Source: Catonia carolina (lineage: Eukaryota; Arthropoda; Insecta; Hemiptera; Achilidae). From it: DNA of 64,000 bases. Positions within the stretch are counted from its first letter, which is position 1. Every line of letters starts with the position of its first letter. Positions 12,225 through 23,028 of the stretch are shown here, in pieces. The translations under genes were made by a program, and so were the position numbers. The stretch spans positions 60,072,541 to 60,136,540 of the forward strand of contig JAQMRL010000008.1 in assembly GCA_035578175.1 (NCBI GenBank). The letters are read 5' to 3'. The notes below the pieces were generated by a model, which saw only the letters and a program-made list of their open reading frames with translations, did not search any database and was not told where the DNA came from.

Positions 12225-12610
12225 TATGTCACGTACTCTCATTGCTCCAGATGTTTCTTTCCTATTATCTGGCTTTGCACCATTTTTTCTTCATTTTCTC
12301 TAAATGCAATTCTCTAAAATGTTCTAGCCTTGTTTTGACTTTAGATTCTGCTTGATAATTTTTAATGTTATAAATTGATTAATCACAGCTGTTTAACATT
12401 TTGATATAATCCCAATACTATTCTATATCTTTGTTTGTTATTCCTAATCTTCTTTAGTATTGGTGCATTCTTTCTAAAATACTCTTGCATCTCCTATTAT
12501 AACCCATCCTGGTTATGTTCCCGAAAAACCATATTTGTCTTTTAATCATCGTTTCTTCGAACGTTTCGTGAAGATATTTATAGATTTCTTGATTCGACTT
12601 TTCCATATTT
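12225..12610 (-). pseudogene. L-C non-LTR retrotransposon C-terminal remnant, minus strand
   Basis: The minus strand reads ETMIKRQIWFFGNITRM, NRRCKSILERM, then after stops KTRLEHFRELHLEKMKKKW. The pattern, RRIWFFGHIxRM followed by a basic tail ending in a MKxxW/MKxYW motif, matches the other L-C copies at 24015-24440 and 62240-62820. An AT-rich AATAAAATAA tail follows. Several stops make it a pseudogene. Confidence 0.6.
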
Positions 12611-12699
12611 GGTATTGTTCGTTACTATCATTATAATAATCATTGCTACTACAAACATAATCATAACAATAAGTAGGCTTCCTGGTCCAATTTGAAACC

Positions 12700-12945
12700 T
12701 AGTTCTGTGCCATTTTATGAAGAGGTTGGGATGCCCATATCATTAGAGGTCGTTAATGGCCATTTTGTTTTGTTGGCTTGTAGTGTATGAGTAAACATCT
12801 GTTTTGGTGTTTGATCATCCTTAACAAATGACTTTATCGGTCTTGCCTGTATTTTCGAATGGTTGATATTACCTGTGGCACATCAAGTTCATTCCTAATA
12901 TCTTCATTTACTTTATAGTTTAGATCAATATTCTGTTAAAGGTAC
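12700..12945 (-). pseudogene. L-A-like retrotransposon C-terminal remnant, minus strand
   Basis: The minus strand reads EDIRNELDVPQVISTIRKYRQD, then SHLLRM and HYKP, the order found in the L-A tail (IRxELN..I..KxxxxRxxWxxHVxRM..YKP). Heavily decayed, with a frameshift near the end. Confidence 0.5.
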
Positions 12946-12961
12946 TGTCTGTCTTTAACTT

Positions 12962-13430
12962 GATGCCTCCCGCAGAGAGGAGCAGAATCGGCCCGCTACT
13001 AGTATTCTCAATAACATTTCATTATGTACTACTACTACCTAGTACAGATATCAGATGAATTAATGTCCCATAGCGGAGCGAGTGAGAGGGAAATATGTGG
13101 CGTAACTACGCATGCGCTCAAAGTCTCTACCATAATAATCCAAATCTGAAAACATACTACTGTCATTATCTTGCTTGTTAGTTTACTGCATGCATAAACG
13201 CTTGCTCACAATAGTGAGTCTATACAATTATACAATTTTATATGAGTTATACAATTTCATTGGAATGGCGCGTATGGCTTGTGCGAGTGAGAGCGTTATG
13301 CATTCTCTCACTCCCACGGCTAGGGGACTTTAGTTCATCTGAATACTGTACACTGGAATTGGTATATAATGAAGTGTTATTGTGAAGGCTAGTAGCAGGC
13401 CGATTCTGCTCCTCTCTGCAAGAGGCCATC
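12962..13430. mobile_element. MITE or foldback element with about 130 bp terminal inverted repeats
   Basis: The left end GATGCCTCCCGCAGAGAGG and the reverse complement of the right end GATGGCCTCTTGCAGAGAGG continue as inverted copies through GAGCAGAATCGGCC, CTACTAG, CAGATGAA and GAGTGAGAG. That is roughly 130 bp per arm with scattered mismatches. There is no coding capacity. A clear target duplication was not found, so the superfamily is open. Confidence 0.8.
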
Positions 13431-13702
13431 TAGTTATAGATAGTCGTTATTAACAATCTCATCTCAGCACCGCTATTCTTGATATCTGGTAAGCTGTCAG
13501 GGTATAATACTCTAAACCAGGCAGTAAAACTGGGAGAAATAAGGTGTGATAAGATTTTAAAACGGTTCTGTATTTTATCGACGTACTTTTTCCTCAAATT
13601 GTTTATTAACCTTTCAAACTTCTTCAATCAGATTTCTGCATATCGTTATTGCATGTAAGATTCATCGAATCCCAAGAAAAATAACCAAGAGCACCATATA
13701 CA

Positions 13703-13983
13703 TATTGTCGGTTAGGTTAACAGCCAAAAGGCTGGTTTGAACCTCTAGGGGTTTTACTAAGTAAAAACGAGGAGTGAGCTGGTTTACTATTGCCTTCCTC
13801 GCCGAGTTGAAAGAATGCTTATCAGTATGCCAGGCCCTCGAAAAATCACGTACTTCCATCCTGTAAATGACACCTTTACTTCATTCACCACAGGGACTGG
13901 CTGTATAGTGAAATACATTACTTTCAGAGGAGATAACTCTGACTAGTGTCTTTTACACCTCTACCTCGTCTAATCTTAAATAG
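13703..13983 (+). mobile_element. SINE-B copy 1, left part
   Basis: Starts near GGTTAGGTTAACAGCCAAA, has the GGCTGGTTTGAACC box and the CGAGGAGTGAGCTGGTTTAC and ACTTCATTCACCACAGGG segments. It is cut after CTTAAATAG by the L-A insertion at 13984 and resumes at 14879. Confidence 0.9.
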
Positions 13984-14867
13984 TTCTTCTTCTTCTTCAT
14001 CATCTTCTTACGCACAAGGATTAGACCTTCTTGTCCTTTTCCGACTCACAACCTTTATGATTGTTTTTTCCTTTAATTTGTCAACACTATTGCCATCTCT
14101 TGCGTGGTCTGCCAACATCTCTCCTTCCATGAGGCTGATATTTTAAAATCTCCAATGGTATTCTTCCTGCTGCCATTCTCTGAATATGTTCCCTCCATTG
14201 TCGACGGTTTTCTCCAACCTTTTCATTCAAATTGTAGGCATTTAATTCTGAGCGTATGTCTTTACTTCTTATTTGATCTCTACGCTCGCAGCCTTTAGTT
14301 TTGCGAAGGAATCTCATTTCCGTCGCTTGTAGTACTCTACTCTCCAGTGGTTTTGTGGTGACCTACAACTCACATCCTTATAAGACCACTGGGGTACCTA
14401 TCACTTTATAAAATTTTAGTTGTGTTTCCTTCCTCGCCTTCTTGCTTAAGGTCCGGCTTATAGTCCCTCATATTGATTGGAACTTTCCTACTTTTTTTCT
14501 ATGTCTATATCTTTCTTAAAACTAATGTCAGATCGCAGGTAGTTATATTTTGACACTTGTTCCAGTATTGTATCATCAACCACTATTTTAGATTGTGAAT
14601 GAATTGTGAGTGAATGGCATTACTTTAGATTTGGTTAGAGATTTTTAAATTGTATAACTTGCATAAATGATTTAAGACGTGCATTGATTTCTGGAGCTCA
14701 CCCTCATTTTCTTGTACTACCCACAAATCATCTGCAAATAATAGTGCATTCAGGCAAGTGTCACCACTAACTTTAATGCCTGAGCCTACTCTGCATTTCC
14801 ACTGTGTGAAAACGTGGTCAATCTAGGTATTAAAAATAAAGCAGGTGATAAACTACACCCTTGTATC
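13984..14867 (-). pseudogene. L-A retrotransposon, 5'-truncated, inserted into SINE-B
   Basis: Minus-strand translation gives an RT region (a DDLWVV-type box near 14720, VLNHLCKLYNLK, KFYKVIGTPVVL), then EMRFLRKTKGCERRDQIRSK, ENRRQWREHIQRM, and GRRDVGRPRKRWQ. The family tail GGTCTAATCCTTG plus GAAGAAGAAGAAGAA ends at 13984. The flanks ATCTTAAATAG (13973-13983) and ATCTTAAGTAG (14868-14878) are an 11 bp target duplication with one change. Numerous stops interrupt the frame. Compared with the copy at 9530 it is a distinct, more diverged lineage. Confidence 0.92.
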
Positions 14868-14878
14868 ATCTTAAGTAG

Positions 14879-14993
14879 TTTAGTCATATAATTGGCTGAC
14901 TATATGATAAAAACAGAAATATTTTTGTAGCCCTGGAAACAACAAATTGAGTACAATTAATTTAACACTCCTTTCACCTTTAATGGGCAAGAT
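14879..14993 (+). mobile_element. SINE-B copy 1, right part
   Basis: Resumes with TTTAGTCATATAATTGGCTG, then TAGCCCTGGAA, a diverged CACTC segment and TAATGGGCA, completing the copy that begins at 13703. Confidence 0.88.
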
Positions 14994-14999
14994 ATCCAT

Positions 15000-15850
15000 T
15001 TATGAGTGATAAATGATTTAAAAATTACGAATTAAAAATTTAATTAAATGATGGATTATCGTTTTTTACAGTATTTATAAACTCGAACACGCTCATAAAG
15101 TTTTCATAAGTACAATTATTTACAAGTTAACAAGATAAATACCTAATTTGTTAAATCAACTTTTTAAATATCAGTCAGCCAAGGATGCGTATCAACGGAG
15201 CGTTTAAAAGAAGTTTTTATATTTTCAATATTAAATTTATTTCAATATTGGATTTTTTATTCATTATTTTGAATTTTATTGAACTTTCATCCAGGAGTAA
15301 CAAGAAAGAACCGGCCAATATTGCGTAAAAACCATATATATCGTTCGTAATTAAAGTACCGGAGTCGACTTCTTTTTTCCTTATTGGATTCGGATCAATA
15401 AATTTGTATCAGATTAAAAAGTCAGTCGTTTTCTAATAGCAATACTACCTCAGATATCTAAAGGCTCGTTCGTCCTTTTTTTAAGGGTAGTAGAGCGCGT
15501 GGTTGGAAGAGGGTTTTTTTTAAGGGAAGGAGACGCGTCGTCCATCCAATGCAAATGCGCGCAATATCCGGCCGTCACCACTTTCCCTCTCAATCAATCC
15601 ATCTCTTTCAAATTCTTTCCTTTCCTAACTCATGCAGCGAGTCATCCCTTATGCTACCACAGACAGTGTCAATAATACCAACCGAGTTTTCTCCCCCGCC
15701 CTCTAATTCTCATCCTTCTATGCTCTTATCTTTTTACTGTATTGAAGGTTTTTACTCCCAGCATACGCCTACAGGACGTTTATTTAAATTTCATTCATTC
15801 TGTTCATTATATTTAGTTTGAATTTATTTGTAATTTGATATAACTTTCAA
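15000..15850. other. No gene; contains a CpG-richer, C-rich segment
   Basis: Most is featureless AT-rich DNA. From about 15465 to 15720 the base composition changes: GCGCGTGG, GACGCGTCG, ATGCAAATGCGCGC and then a CT-rich stretch. ATGCAAAT (about 15549) is a perfect octamer motif. This could be a regulatory element or an old repeat; no transcript evidence is visible. Confidence 0.35.
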
Positions 15851-15854
15851 ATTA

Positions 15855-15975
15855 CAGTGGAGCGTCAGTTATCCGAACTAATTGGGACCAGAGCGGTTCT
15901 GATAAGCAAATTGTTCGGATAATCAAACGCTCTAAATACTGTAATTTTATACACTGTACCGTACCAATTTACTAT
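15855..15975 (+). mobile_element. pogo/Tigger-type terminal repeat fragment
   Basis: TA followed by CAGTGGAGCGTCAGTTATCC and GAACTAATTGGGACC, with a second inverted GTTCGGATAATCAAACGC, is the classic terminal and subterminal sequence of insect pogo/Tigger elements. The partner end was not found, so this is an isolated end. Confidence 0.7.
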
Positions 15976-16269
15976 AAGCTAAACGGTATTAATGTAACCT
16001 AAATGTTTAATAGGTTAACCCTTCTGCTACGGGAGGCAATCTCAGTTGCCCTGGTAGTTACTCAGGCCTGTTTTTTAGCAGTATTTTATCTTTATAGCTC
16101 ATTTTATTACCATATGTATTGTTAAATGTTTGTTTTGCGTATCGGAATTCCTTACTATTATTTCTGTGTAAAATCCTTTAAAGTTCATCTTTATATTCCA
16201 GGTTACTATGTTAATAGTGTCCGTAATTCCTAATCTCTTTTTCCTTGTTCGTATCCTGATTATGCTTAA

Positions 16270-16920
16270 TTATGCAAATTCTGCAAAGAATATAAGTTTA
16301 TACTTTTAACAAAAAAGACAAAGGTAATGGCATTCCGGGGGAAGGAACCAGTCAGAAGCAATATCGTTATAGTGAATAATATTTTGGAACAGATATTCCA
16401 CTTTCAGTATCTAGTTGCAATATTACATACCAACAGGATAAAGATGCTTATAATAAGATGCACCGATTTCAGCAAATATGCGGAACTATCCAACGAACCT
16501 TAAAAAGTAGCACCAGCTAAAACACGAGATTGAGATTGTATAAAACAATAGCAATGTTGACCCTACTCTACAGCAGTGAAACTGGGGTGCTATCAAAGCG
16601 AGAGAAGAATAGATTGTAAGCATCTGAAATGAAATTTTTTCAACGTACGTGTGGGCGTAGTAGATCGTTCCAGAAATACCGAGATAAGGAAGAAACTCAA
16701 CATCTTCTCTATCAACGACAGGGTATCTCAGAACAGAAGGCAGTGGTTAGAGCATGTAAACAGAATGAGGGAGGATAGGATAGCTGAGAAAACACTAGGC
16801 TATAAACCGGAAGGAAAGAGAGAACGAGAACGCCCGAGAAAGAGATGGGTAAGAAGTGAGAGATTCGGAACAGACCGAGATGCGTAGTCCTTGAAAGACG
16901 GAAGAAGAAGAGGATCACCT
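16270..16920 (+). pseudogene. L-A retrotransposon remnant, second close copy
   Basis: Matches the 9530 copy closely: KTKVMAFRGKEPVRSN, ILEQ, HFQYL, SETGVLSKREKNRL, then RNTEIRKKLNIFSINDRV, RQWLEHVNRM, REDRIAEKTLGYKPEGKRE and RPRKRW, ending in GAAGAAGAAGAGG. It lacks the FADD box (5'-truncated). A base lost after CAGTATCTAG shifts the frame, and other indels follow. The last 78 codons are open (16651-16887). It preserves the REDRI segment that is frameshifted in the first copy. Confidence 0.9.
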
Positions 16921-16924
16921 TTAT

Positions 16925-17555
16925 AAGTATTTTTTTATTTAAATTTTGAGTTTATCAAACACAATAAAAATTTAAATGTACGATATCCATCAGCGTATTT
17001 TGTCCTTAAAGTGTGTTCTCTTCATGATATTTTGATTAAATATAATAAATCTCATTATCTTGTACTGAAAACTGTTGAACATATTAAATTAATGTTTAAA
17101 AACTTTTCAGTAATTTGTCAGCTAAATATGTAACTTCTATTATAATTATTTGTAAAAGAGTAGGTTGCCATATAATCACCTAACTTAAATGAAATTAAAG
17201 CTAACTGTTAGTTGGAAATTGCTTTGACTTCATGTAGCGTCGTAAACTTATCTCTCTGTTATCAAAGCAAGATAGTCTTCAATGGTTTATACAACGATTT
17301 GAGTGCGAGGAAGGGAGTGCGTTATGTCTCACGTTTAAGGTTCTGTTTCCTTCAACAGAATCTTCTCTACAACAGTACACGAATCCATTTTACTGGGTTT
17401 AGTAATCAAACCATTACTTACATTACATTAACGGATTTAATTATTTATCTGCTAAGTCGTTGATTTAAATCACATCAGGTTATGTGGAAATGGAATAGCG
17501 AGAAAATATGTTAATGGAATTTCAGCCTTAAAATCGATTGACTGAACCAATTAAA
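16925..17555. other. Unassigned AT-rich sequence
   Basis: No gene or repeat recognised. An 83-codon frame at 17212-17463 has no motif. Confidence 0.5.
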
Positions 17556-17559
17556 AATA

Positions 17560-18395
17560 TCTAATGTGAAACACTCATACAATTTTCCAGATGTAGTTAG
17601 TGTACATTATAACTTATGTTTAAACATGAGAAAACAATGTAAAATGAAAACAAACATTATAATATAATTTTAACCGTGAATGAATGACGCAAAATGAAAA
17701 TCAACCTCTGTTTGACTTAAAAATACGGGAAATCACTAATTGACGCTAAACTAGACTGTTGAAGAAAATGCTTGAAATAAAAATTGAAGGTTTTGTGATT
17801 TTCTAAATCTTTAGTTATGACACTTTTGTCGTAAAATGCGTACTAAGGCCGCAGTCTTAAAAAATCCCAATTTGTACCGATTTCCATGAAGAAAACAGAA
17901 AATCATTAATTGTTGCGTTGTACCAAAAAAGGTTTCAAATAAAAGTTGTAAGTTTTTAAATGTTCTATTACAACTTTTATTTGTTACTTTTTTGCCTTAA
18001 AATGCATATTGTTGAGGCCACTGTCTTACAAAAACAACTTTTTTCTACGAGAGTACAGCCTCCACAATAATTTTAGCAGACTTATCCTATCATGTGGAAT
18101 ATGAAAATATGTATTACATGGGGCGATTTCAATGAAAATTGTACGAGCCGTTTTTAACAAAATTGTAAAAGAACGATGAATTGCACGAATAGTCTACTAT
18201 TTCTGGTTGACCGATTTTAGTGAAAATGTTCATGCCACCTCCTCTCGTGGTACTTAACGTGAGTTTTAACTTTGTAAGATGTTCCATTCTTGAGATATTT
18301 TGTTCACACACACAAACCAATCGGTAAAATCATGCTTTTTTGGGTTTGGTGGGCCTGAAAACGTGCATATCCGGTGAAAACTCGATTTCGAAAAA
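17560..18395 (-). repeat. Repeat C, copy 4 (minus strand)
   Basis: The reverse complement shows nearly the full element: GAAATCGAGTTTTCACCGG, the short GT stretch, CTCAAGAATGGAACATC, the paired ACAACTTTTATTT modules, and the 3' TGTGAGTGTTTCACATTAGA. At its 5' end it breaks off in a dinucleotide tract at 18396. Confidence 0.9.
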
Positions 18396-18424
18396 TATAT
18401 ACACACACATATATATATATACTC

Positions 18425-18460
<36 letters not shown>
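18396..18460. repeat. AC/TA microsatellite
   Basis: CACACACATATATATATATA, a CTCG interruption, then an uninterrupted TA run to about 18456. It sits exactly where repeat C copy 4 loses its 5' end. Confidence 0.95.
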
Positions 18461-18464
18461 ACTA

Positions 18465-19295
18465 TATCTGTTTTTTACGTACTCGCAATAGCAGCAATAC
18501 CCTTCTCCAGCATTATATTCCAATGACGGCCTCGAAGAACATTATCAGAAGCTTTCTCCCAATCGATAAAAGCCATTAAAAGAAATGTATTATTTATAGT
18601 ATAGGAAATGCTTATAGTATAATATTTATATTATTAAATTCAGGTTTTGTCGCTTCATGATCTTGTGATTACATAAATTTATTATTTACATTCGGTTAAA
18701 TCTGTGTAATCATTGTGTAATTTATTGAACCAAAATAATTCTGTGATTTATATTAGGTGAAATGATTTGAGTTGAAGCGAGGGTCTGTATAAATTAATTT
18801 AATTATTGTAATTTATATTATTGTGTTTACTGAGGGTTTGTATTTACGCATCAGGGTTGTGGAAGTGTTATCCATGAGCAGAGTAATGAGAATGAGGGGT
18901 ACAGGGGATGGAGGAGGAGAATTTAGGGTTTTGGAGGTTTGGTTTTGTCCTTGCATTATCCAGGTCCCCTAAGCAAGCAAGGTCTGACCGCCAGCTAATA
19001 CATTAAATTATGGCTCCTATCGTCACAGTTAAACCTTCCCTATACGGTATCCCTTTCTACCCGTCTTGCTATGCATCCCCCTTTCATTCTATTCTGTTCA
19101 TTATTATAGGATAGGCTTTTGAAGGTGCAGCCCCTCTAATGGATCCTAAGCAATCTTATCACTACGGTTGTACACTTCGTCGCGACTGTTTCTTTGTCGC
19201 CCAAAATGAAAGTTGCACTATCCTGTGCGCAATTTCGTTGGCAAAGTACGTTATGACATATTTCTTAATACTGACCAGCTGAAATTTAGAATTTT
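18465..19295. other. Unassigned sequence with GC-richer patches
   Basis: 18870-19260 has a less AT-rich composition (for example GGGATGGAGGAGGAG and CTTCGTCGCGACTG) but no open frame or motif I recognise. Confidence 0.4.
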
Positions 19296-19296
19296 T

Positions 19297-20200
19297 CTGC
19301 TCTTTTATTTTCTCTTGCCCATATGAATATATATAAGAAAAAAAGTATTGTTTTCATGTATATTTTTTGAAATCGAGTTTTCATCGGATATACACGTGTT
19401 GAGGCCCCTGAACCCAAAAAATATGTTTTTAGTAATTGGTCTGTGAGTGAACAGAATATCTCAAGAACGGAACTTCGTACGAAATTGAAACTTATGTTAG
19501 ATACCACTAGAGGACCCGGACACGAAAATTTTAATCATAATGAGTCAACTAAAAGTAATAGTTTATTCGCGTCATTTTTCATTTTTTTGCGATTTTCTCA
19601 AAAACGGCTTCTATGATGTTATTAAAAGTTTCCTCATTTACTACATGTTTTTATGCTCTACAAGTTAGGGTAGGCGCCATGTTTGCTGAAATTTTTGTGG
19701 AGGCTTTGCTCTCGTAGAAAAAATGGTATTTAAAGATTGCAGCCGTAATACGCATTTTACCGCAAAAACGTATACAATAAAAGTTGTAGAATATCGAAAA
19801 ATCTATAAATTTTATTGTAAATATTTTTTTGTACAACGCTTAGTTTACCGGTTATTAATGATTTACTGTTTTTTTCATGTAAATTTGTAAAAAAATGGAT
19901 TTATTAAGATTTCGGCCTTAGTGTGCATTTCACGACAAAAGTTTGCATAATAAAATTTATAGAAAATTAAAAGATCTACAACTTTTGTTTTAAGAATTTT
20001 TCGCTATAGAGCCTAGTTCAGCGTGAAAGCGTGATTTTCCGTATTATTAAGCTTTACTGAGGTTGATTTTCATTTTGCATCATTCACTCATGATTAAAAT
20101 AAGGTTATGTTTTTGAGATTAATTGTTTTGTTTATTTCTAATGTTTTATTACTAATATTGTTAATTATTTGCATTGGCAAGAGAAAGTTTATCTTTCATA
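19297..20200 (+). repeat. Repeat C, copy 5, the most complete copy
   Basis: Runs from TTTTATTTTCTCTTGCCCAT to GCATTGGCAAGAGAAAGTTT. Two internal modules about 173 bp apart are clear: GCCGTAATACGCATTTTACC (about 19741) and GCCTTAGTGTGCATTTCACG (about 19915), each followed by ATAGAAAA and ACAACTTTTGTTTT-like and CTTAGTTT/CCTAGTTC segments. No coding potential. Confidence 0.92.
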
Positions 20201-20204
20201 ATTA

Positions 20205-21455
20205 CGGTAATTTAAAAAAAAAGTTAATGTGGTTTTTTTAGTCACAATGTTGTTGCTTTGTTGAAACAAGTAAGATGTTGTACTGTCATTAGCATATTCG
20301 GTAGTGAAACCGTAGGTCTCAGCTTCGAATACCTGGTTAGATCCGACTAATTAAATACTAATTAAATACGACTATTAAAAAGTTTTTCCGGTTTATGCAT
20401 TCGAATGGTCGTTGGCTGATTTAAATTTGTATCCATTTTTTCATTTATGACGTTATAAATTCCTTTATTGTCTTTTTAAATTTTAATAAACTTGAGTGTA
20501 TTATTGTTATTATTATTTAATATTCGTATTGAACTTAAATTAATAGTTTTTCTGGTTTTTTTGTCGATAAAAATAGTTCTGTCGGAATTTTTTTGTTGAT
20601 TTTCTTATCTCTATAATATTTCATATTGTAATAACCATTTCTTTGCACCTACACCGTTAAAAATTTGCATTGAAAATCACATTACCCATTTGTTTCAATT
20701 GTGTTTAAAGTACTTCATCATTCTTTATTATTGAAATGATACGATTAGTTGATTAAACTGTTACCTCTTTGCAATATCTATTTATTACGATTGTATCTGA
20801 AGTAAAATATTTTTGTATTGTGTTACTTTTTATTTTATTGTATAGGAGTGATTTCACATTTAGTGTTACATTGATATTGCATTCTATTTTATTAATACGT
20901 TCTGGAAATTACAACAATTGTGAATTATTGAGAATTTTAGTTTATATTTCATTTGAACTACTTACCTCTTGAATTTTTATTGCGTTTATTTTTAAAATTT
21001 TAACATTGATAAACAATTTGTATTATATTTATTCTTCCATAACTTTATGCAATTAATTTTAATACATTGTTATTTAAAAAAAAATAACGAATTTGTAATT
21101 GATCTAATATTTTATGCGTATTTTTTTGTTTAACCTTTAGAAGTAATATATTCATTATCTAGCCCGGACCCTGTGGTGAAGTTGTCATTTGCAGGGTTAA
21201 AAAGTTTTTTTGCAGGTTTGCCTTACTTTGGTAAGGCCAGCCTATCCTTCTTGTTGTAGTGGGAAATGCTTCGTCAACTAATTCATTTCTCCCTTTTACT
21301 CAATTAAACCACTGACGGTTTATAATTTAAACAAGTTACAATTCAAACACCACTCCTTGATAGCCGAAAACATCGACCTTGATTTGTATGTACAGAAAAT
21401 ATTTTTGTGTATAATGCAATGCCTTGTCGTAATTTTTTTTTAAATTAATTACTTT
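20205..21455. other. Unassigned AT-rich sequence
   Basis: A TCTCAGCTTCGAATACC at about 20318 is weakly B-box-like but has no recognisable SINE body. Confidence 0.45.
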
Positions 21456-21456
21456 A

Positions 21457-21670
21457 CGGAATTCCAGAAAGTTCAACTTTAAAATGTGTGGGAGTTACTA
21501 TGTTCTGATTCAAATTTCTTGTTTTACATTTACTTTAATTTTCCGATTTTACTTTTTCGATAAAGGCCTCTTTTCACATTTTTTCGCAATATTCTGTTCA
21601 ATAAAATTCTCTCGACTATTAAAACAATGGCATTACTCTTGGCCGCCTCCGTAGCGTGGGGGTTAGCGCT
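21457..21670 (+). repeat. Dispersed duplication, copy 1 (with 27178-27392)
   Basis: Matches 27178-27392 from GAATTCCAG through GTGGGAGTTACTATGTTC, TTTCGCAATATTCTG and CTATTAAAA to a tRNA-like CGTAGCGTGGGGGTTAGCGC. At 27 kb the tRNA-like sequence goes on to a full SINE; here it ends in a CG/TG tract. Confidence 0.88.
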
Positions 21671-21681
21671 TGCGCGCGCGC

Positions 21682-21712
<31 letters not shown>

Positions 21713-21735
21713 TGTGTGTTTGTGCGTGTGTGTCT
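21671..21735. repeat. (CG)n(TG)n alternating tract, Z-DNA-type
   Basis: About 12 CG steps followed by about 12 TG steps make close to 49 bp of unbroken purine-pyrimidine alternation (21671-21719), then a degenerate GTGCGTGTGTGTC. It occupies the position of the GT run inside repeat C. Confidence 0.95.
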
Positions 21736-22515
21736 GTGAACAAAATATCTCAAGAACGGAACATCGTACGAAATTGAAACTTGAACTTAAGTTAGGTACT
21801 ACTAGAGGACCCGACCCAAACATTTTCATCAAAATCAATCAACCGGAAGTAGTTTATTCGTGTCGTTTTTCACTTTTTGCACTTTTCTCAAAAACGACTC
21901 CTACGATTTATTTAAAAATCGCCTCATTTACTAAATGTTTTACGTTCTACAAGATAGGGTAGGCGCCATGTCTGCTGAAATTCGTGGAGAGACTGTTCTC
22001 TCGTAAAAAAAAATATTTTTTCAAGATTGCATCCTAAATATGCATTTTAGCCTCGTAATAAAATTTGTGGAAAATTTAAAACCCTACATCTGTTTTCAAA
22101 CATTTTTTTGTGTAACGCTTAGTTTAGCAGTAATTAGTGATTTTCTGTTGTTTTTTTTTCATAAAAATCTGTGAAAAAATCAATTGTTTAAGATTTCAGC
22201 CTTAGTATGGATTTTACGACAAAAGTGTATATAATCAAATTTATAGAAAATTAAAAGATCTACAAGTTTTTTTTACAGCATTTTTCTCTACCGAGTCTAG
22301 TTTTGCGTGAAAGAGTGATTTTACGTAGGCCTATTGTTAAGCCAAACTGAGATTTATTTTGATTTTGCATAATTAACTCATGTTTAAAATAAGGTTAAAT
22401 TTTTTGAGGTTAGTGTTTTTGGTTATTTCTTATGTTTTATTACTTATCTTAGAATATATTATTAATTTTTGCATTGGCAAGATAAAGTTTTGTGAGTGTT
22501 CCACACCAGAGTTTT
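21690..22515 (+). repeat. Repeat C, copy 6
   Basis: Starts inside the GT run and continues with ATCTCAAGAACGGAACATCG, GGCGCCATGTCTGCTGAAAT, both ACAACTTTT-type modules and the 3' GCATTGGCAAGATAAAG with TGTGAGTGTTCCACACCAGA. The segment normally upstream of the GT run is absent and replaced by the 21457-21670 duplication. Confidence 0.92.
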
Positions 22516-22519
22516 ATTA

Positions 22520-22930
22520 AGTACCCTTGTAATAAGAAAATAAATCTATTAACATGGAATATAATTTTTAAAACTATTATTTTTAAACTCTGTTTCTATT
22601 CTGTAATTTTGTATAAATTTGAGAACTTAACGATGTCTTAGTTCCATCCCATCTTTTGCTCTTATTTCTTACTTTTAAAATAATTTATGTTTAGTATAAG
22701 TTAAACTTAAAGTACATTTTGTGGCTTTTACACGTGAGTAATAGTTCTATAAAATAACAAAATGTAGTAAGTAAAGTACGCTAATTTTAGTTAGTTATAC
22801 AGTTAACCATTCTGCTAAGTAATAAGCAGTGTTAAAGTTTATAAAATAAATAAATTTATTTTATGCGGTTTCTCGTACAATTTAACATAGTAATGGATTG
22901 GGAGGGAGGTTTAGTTTTAATTGGACACTT
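22520..22930. other. Unassigned AT-rich sequence
   Basis: No gene or repeat recognised. Confidence 0.5.
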
Positions 22931-22935
22931 AGTCG

Positions 22936-22943
22936 TATAAAAG
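22936..22943 (+). promoter_or_regulatory. TATA-box-like element before an orphan open frame
   Basis: TATAAAAG is a perfect TATA box. A GCACTG/GTGAGTAC stretch lies 15-35 bp downstream, but no clear initiator. It precedes the frame at 23029-23226 by about 85 bp. Confidence 0.3.
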
Positions 22944-23028
22944 GTAGTGTGCACTGTTTGTGAGTACAGAAACTATACATTTATCCAGGATTATAATTAA
23001 TTGGCACAAGGGTTTCTTATAACAATAA

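Noticed and set aside
18340..18579. 79-codon frame with repeated Ile-Tyr
   Set aside because: It is a translation of the TA microsatellite and repeat C.
21530..21962. Frames of about 100 codons on both strands with Arg-Ala and Cys-Val runs
   Set aside because: They translate the CG/TG tract and flanking repeat C; no protein family.
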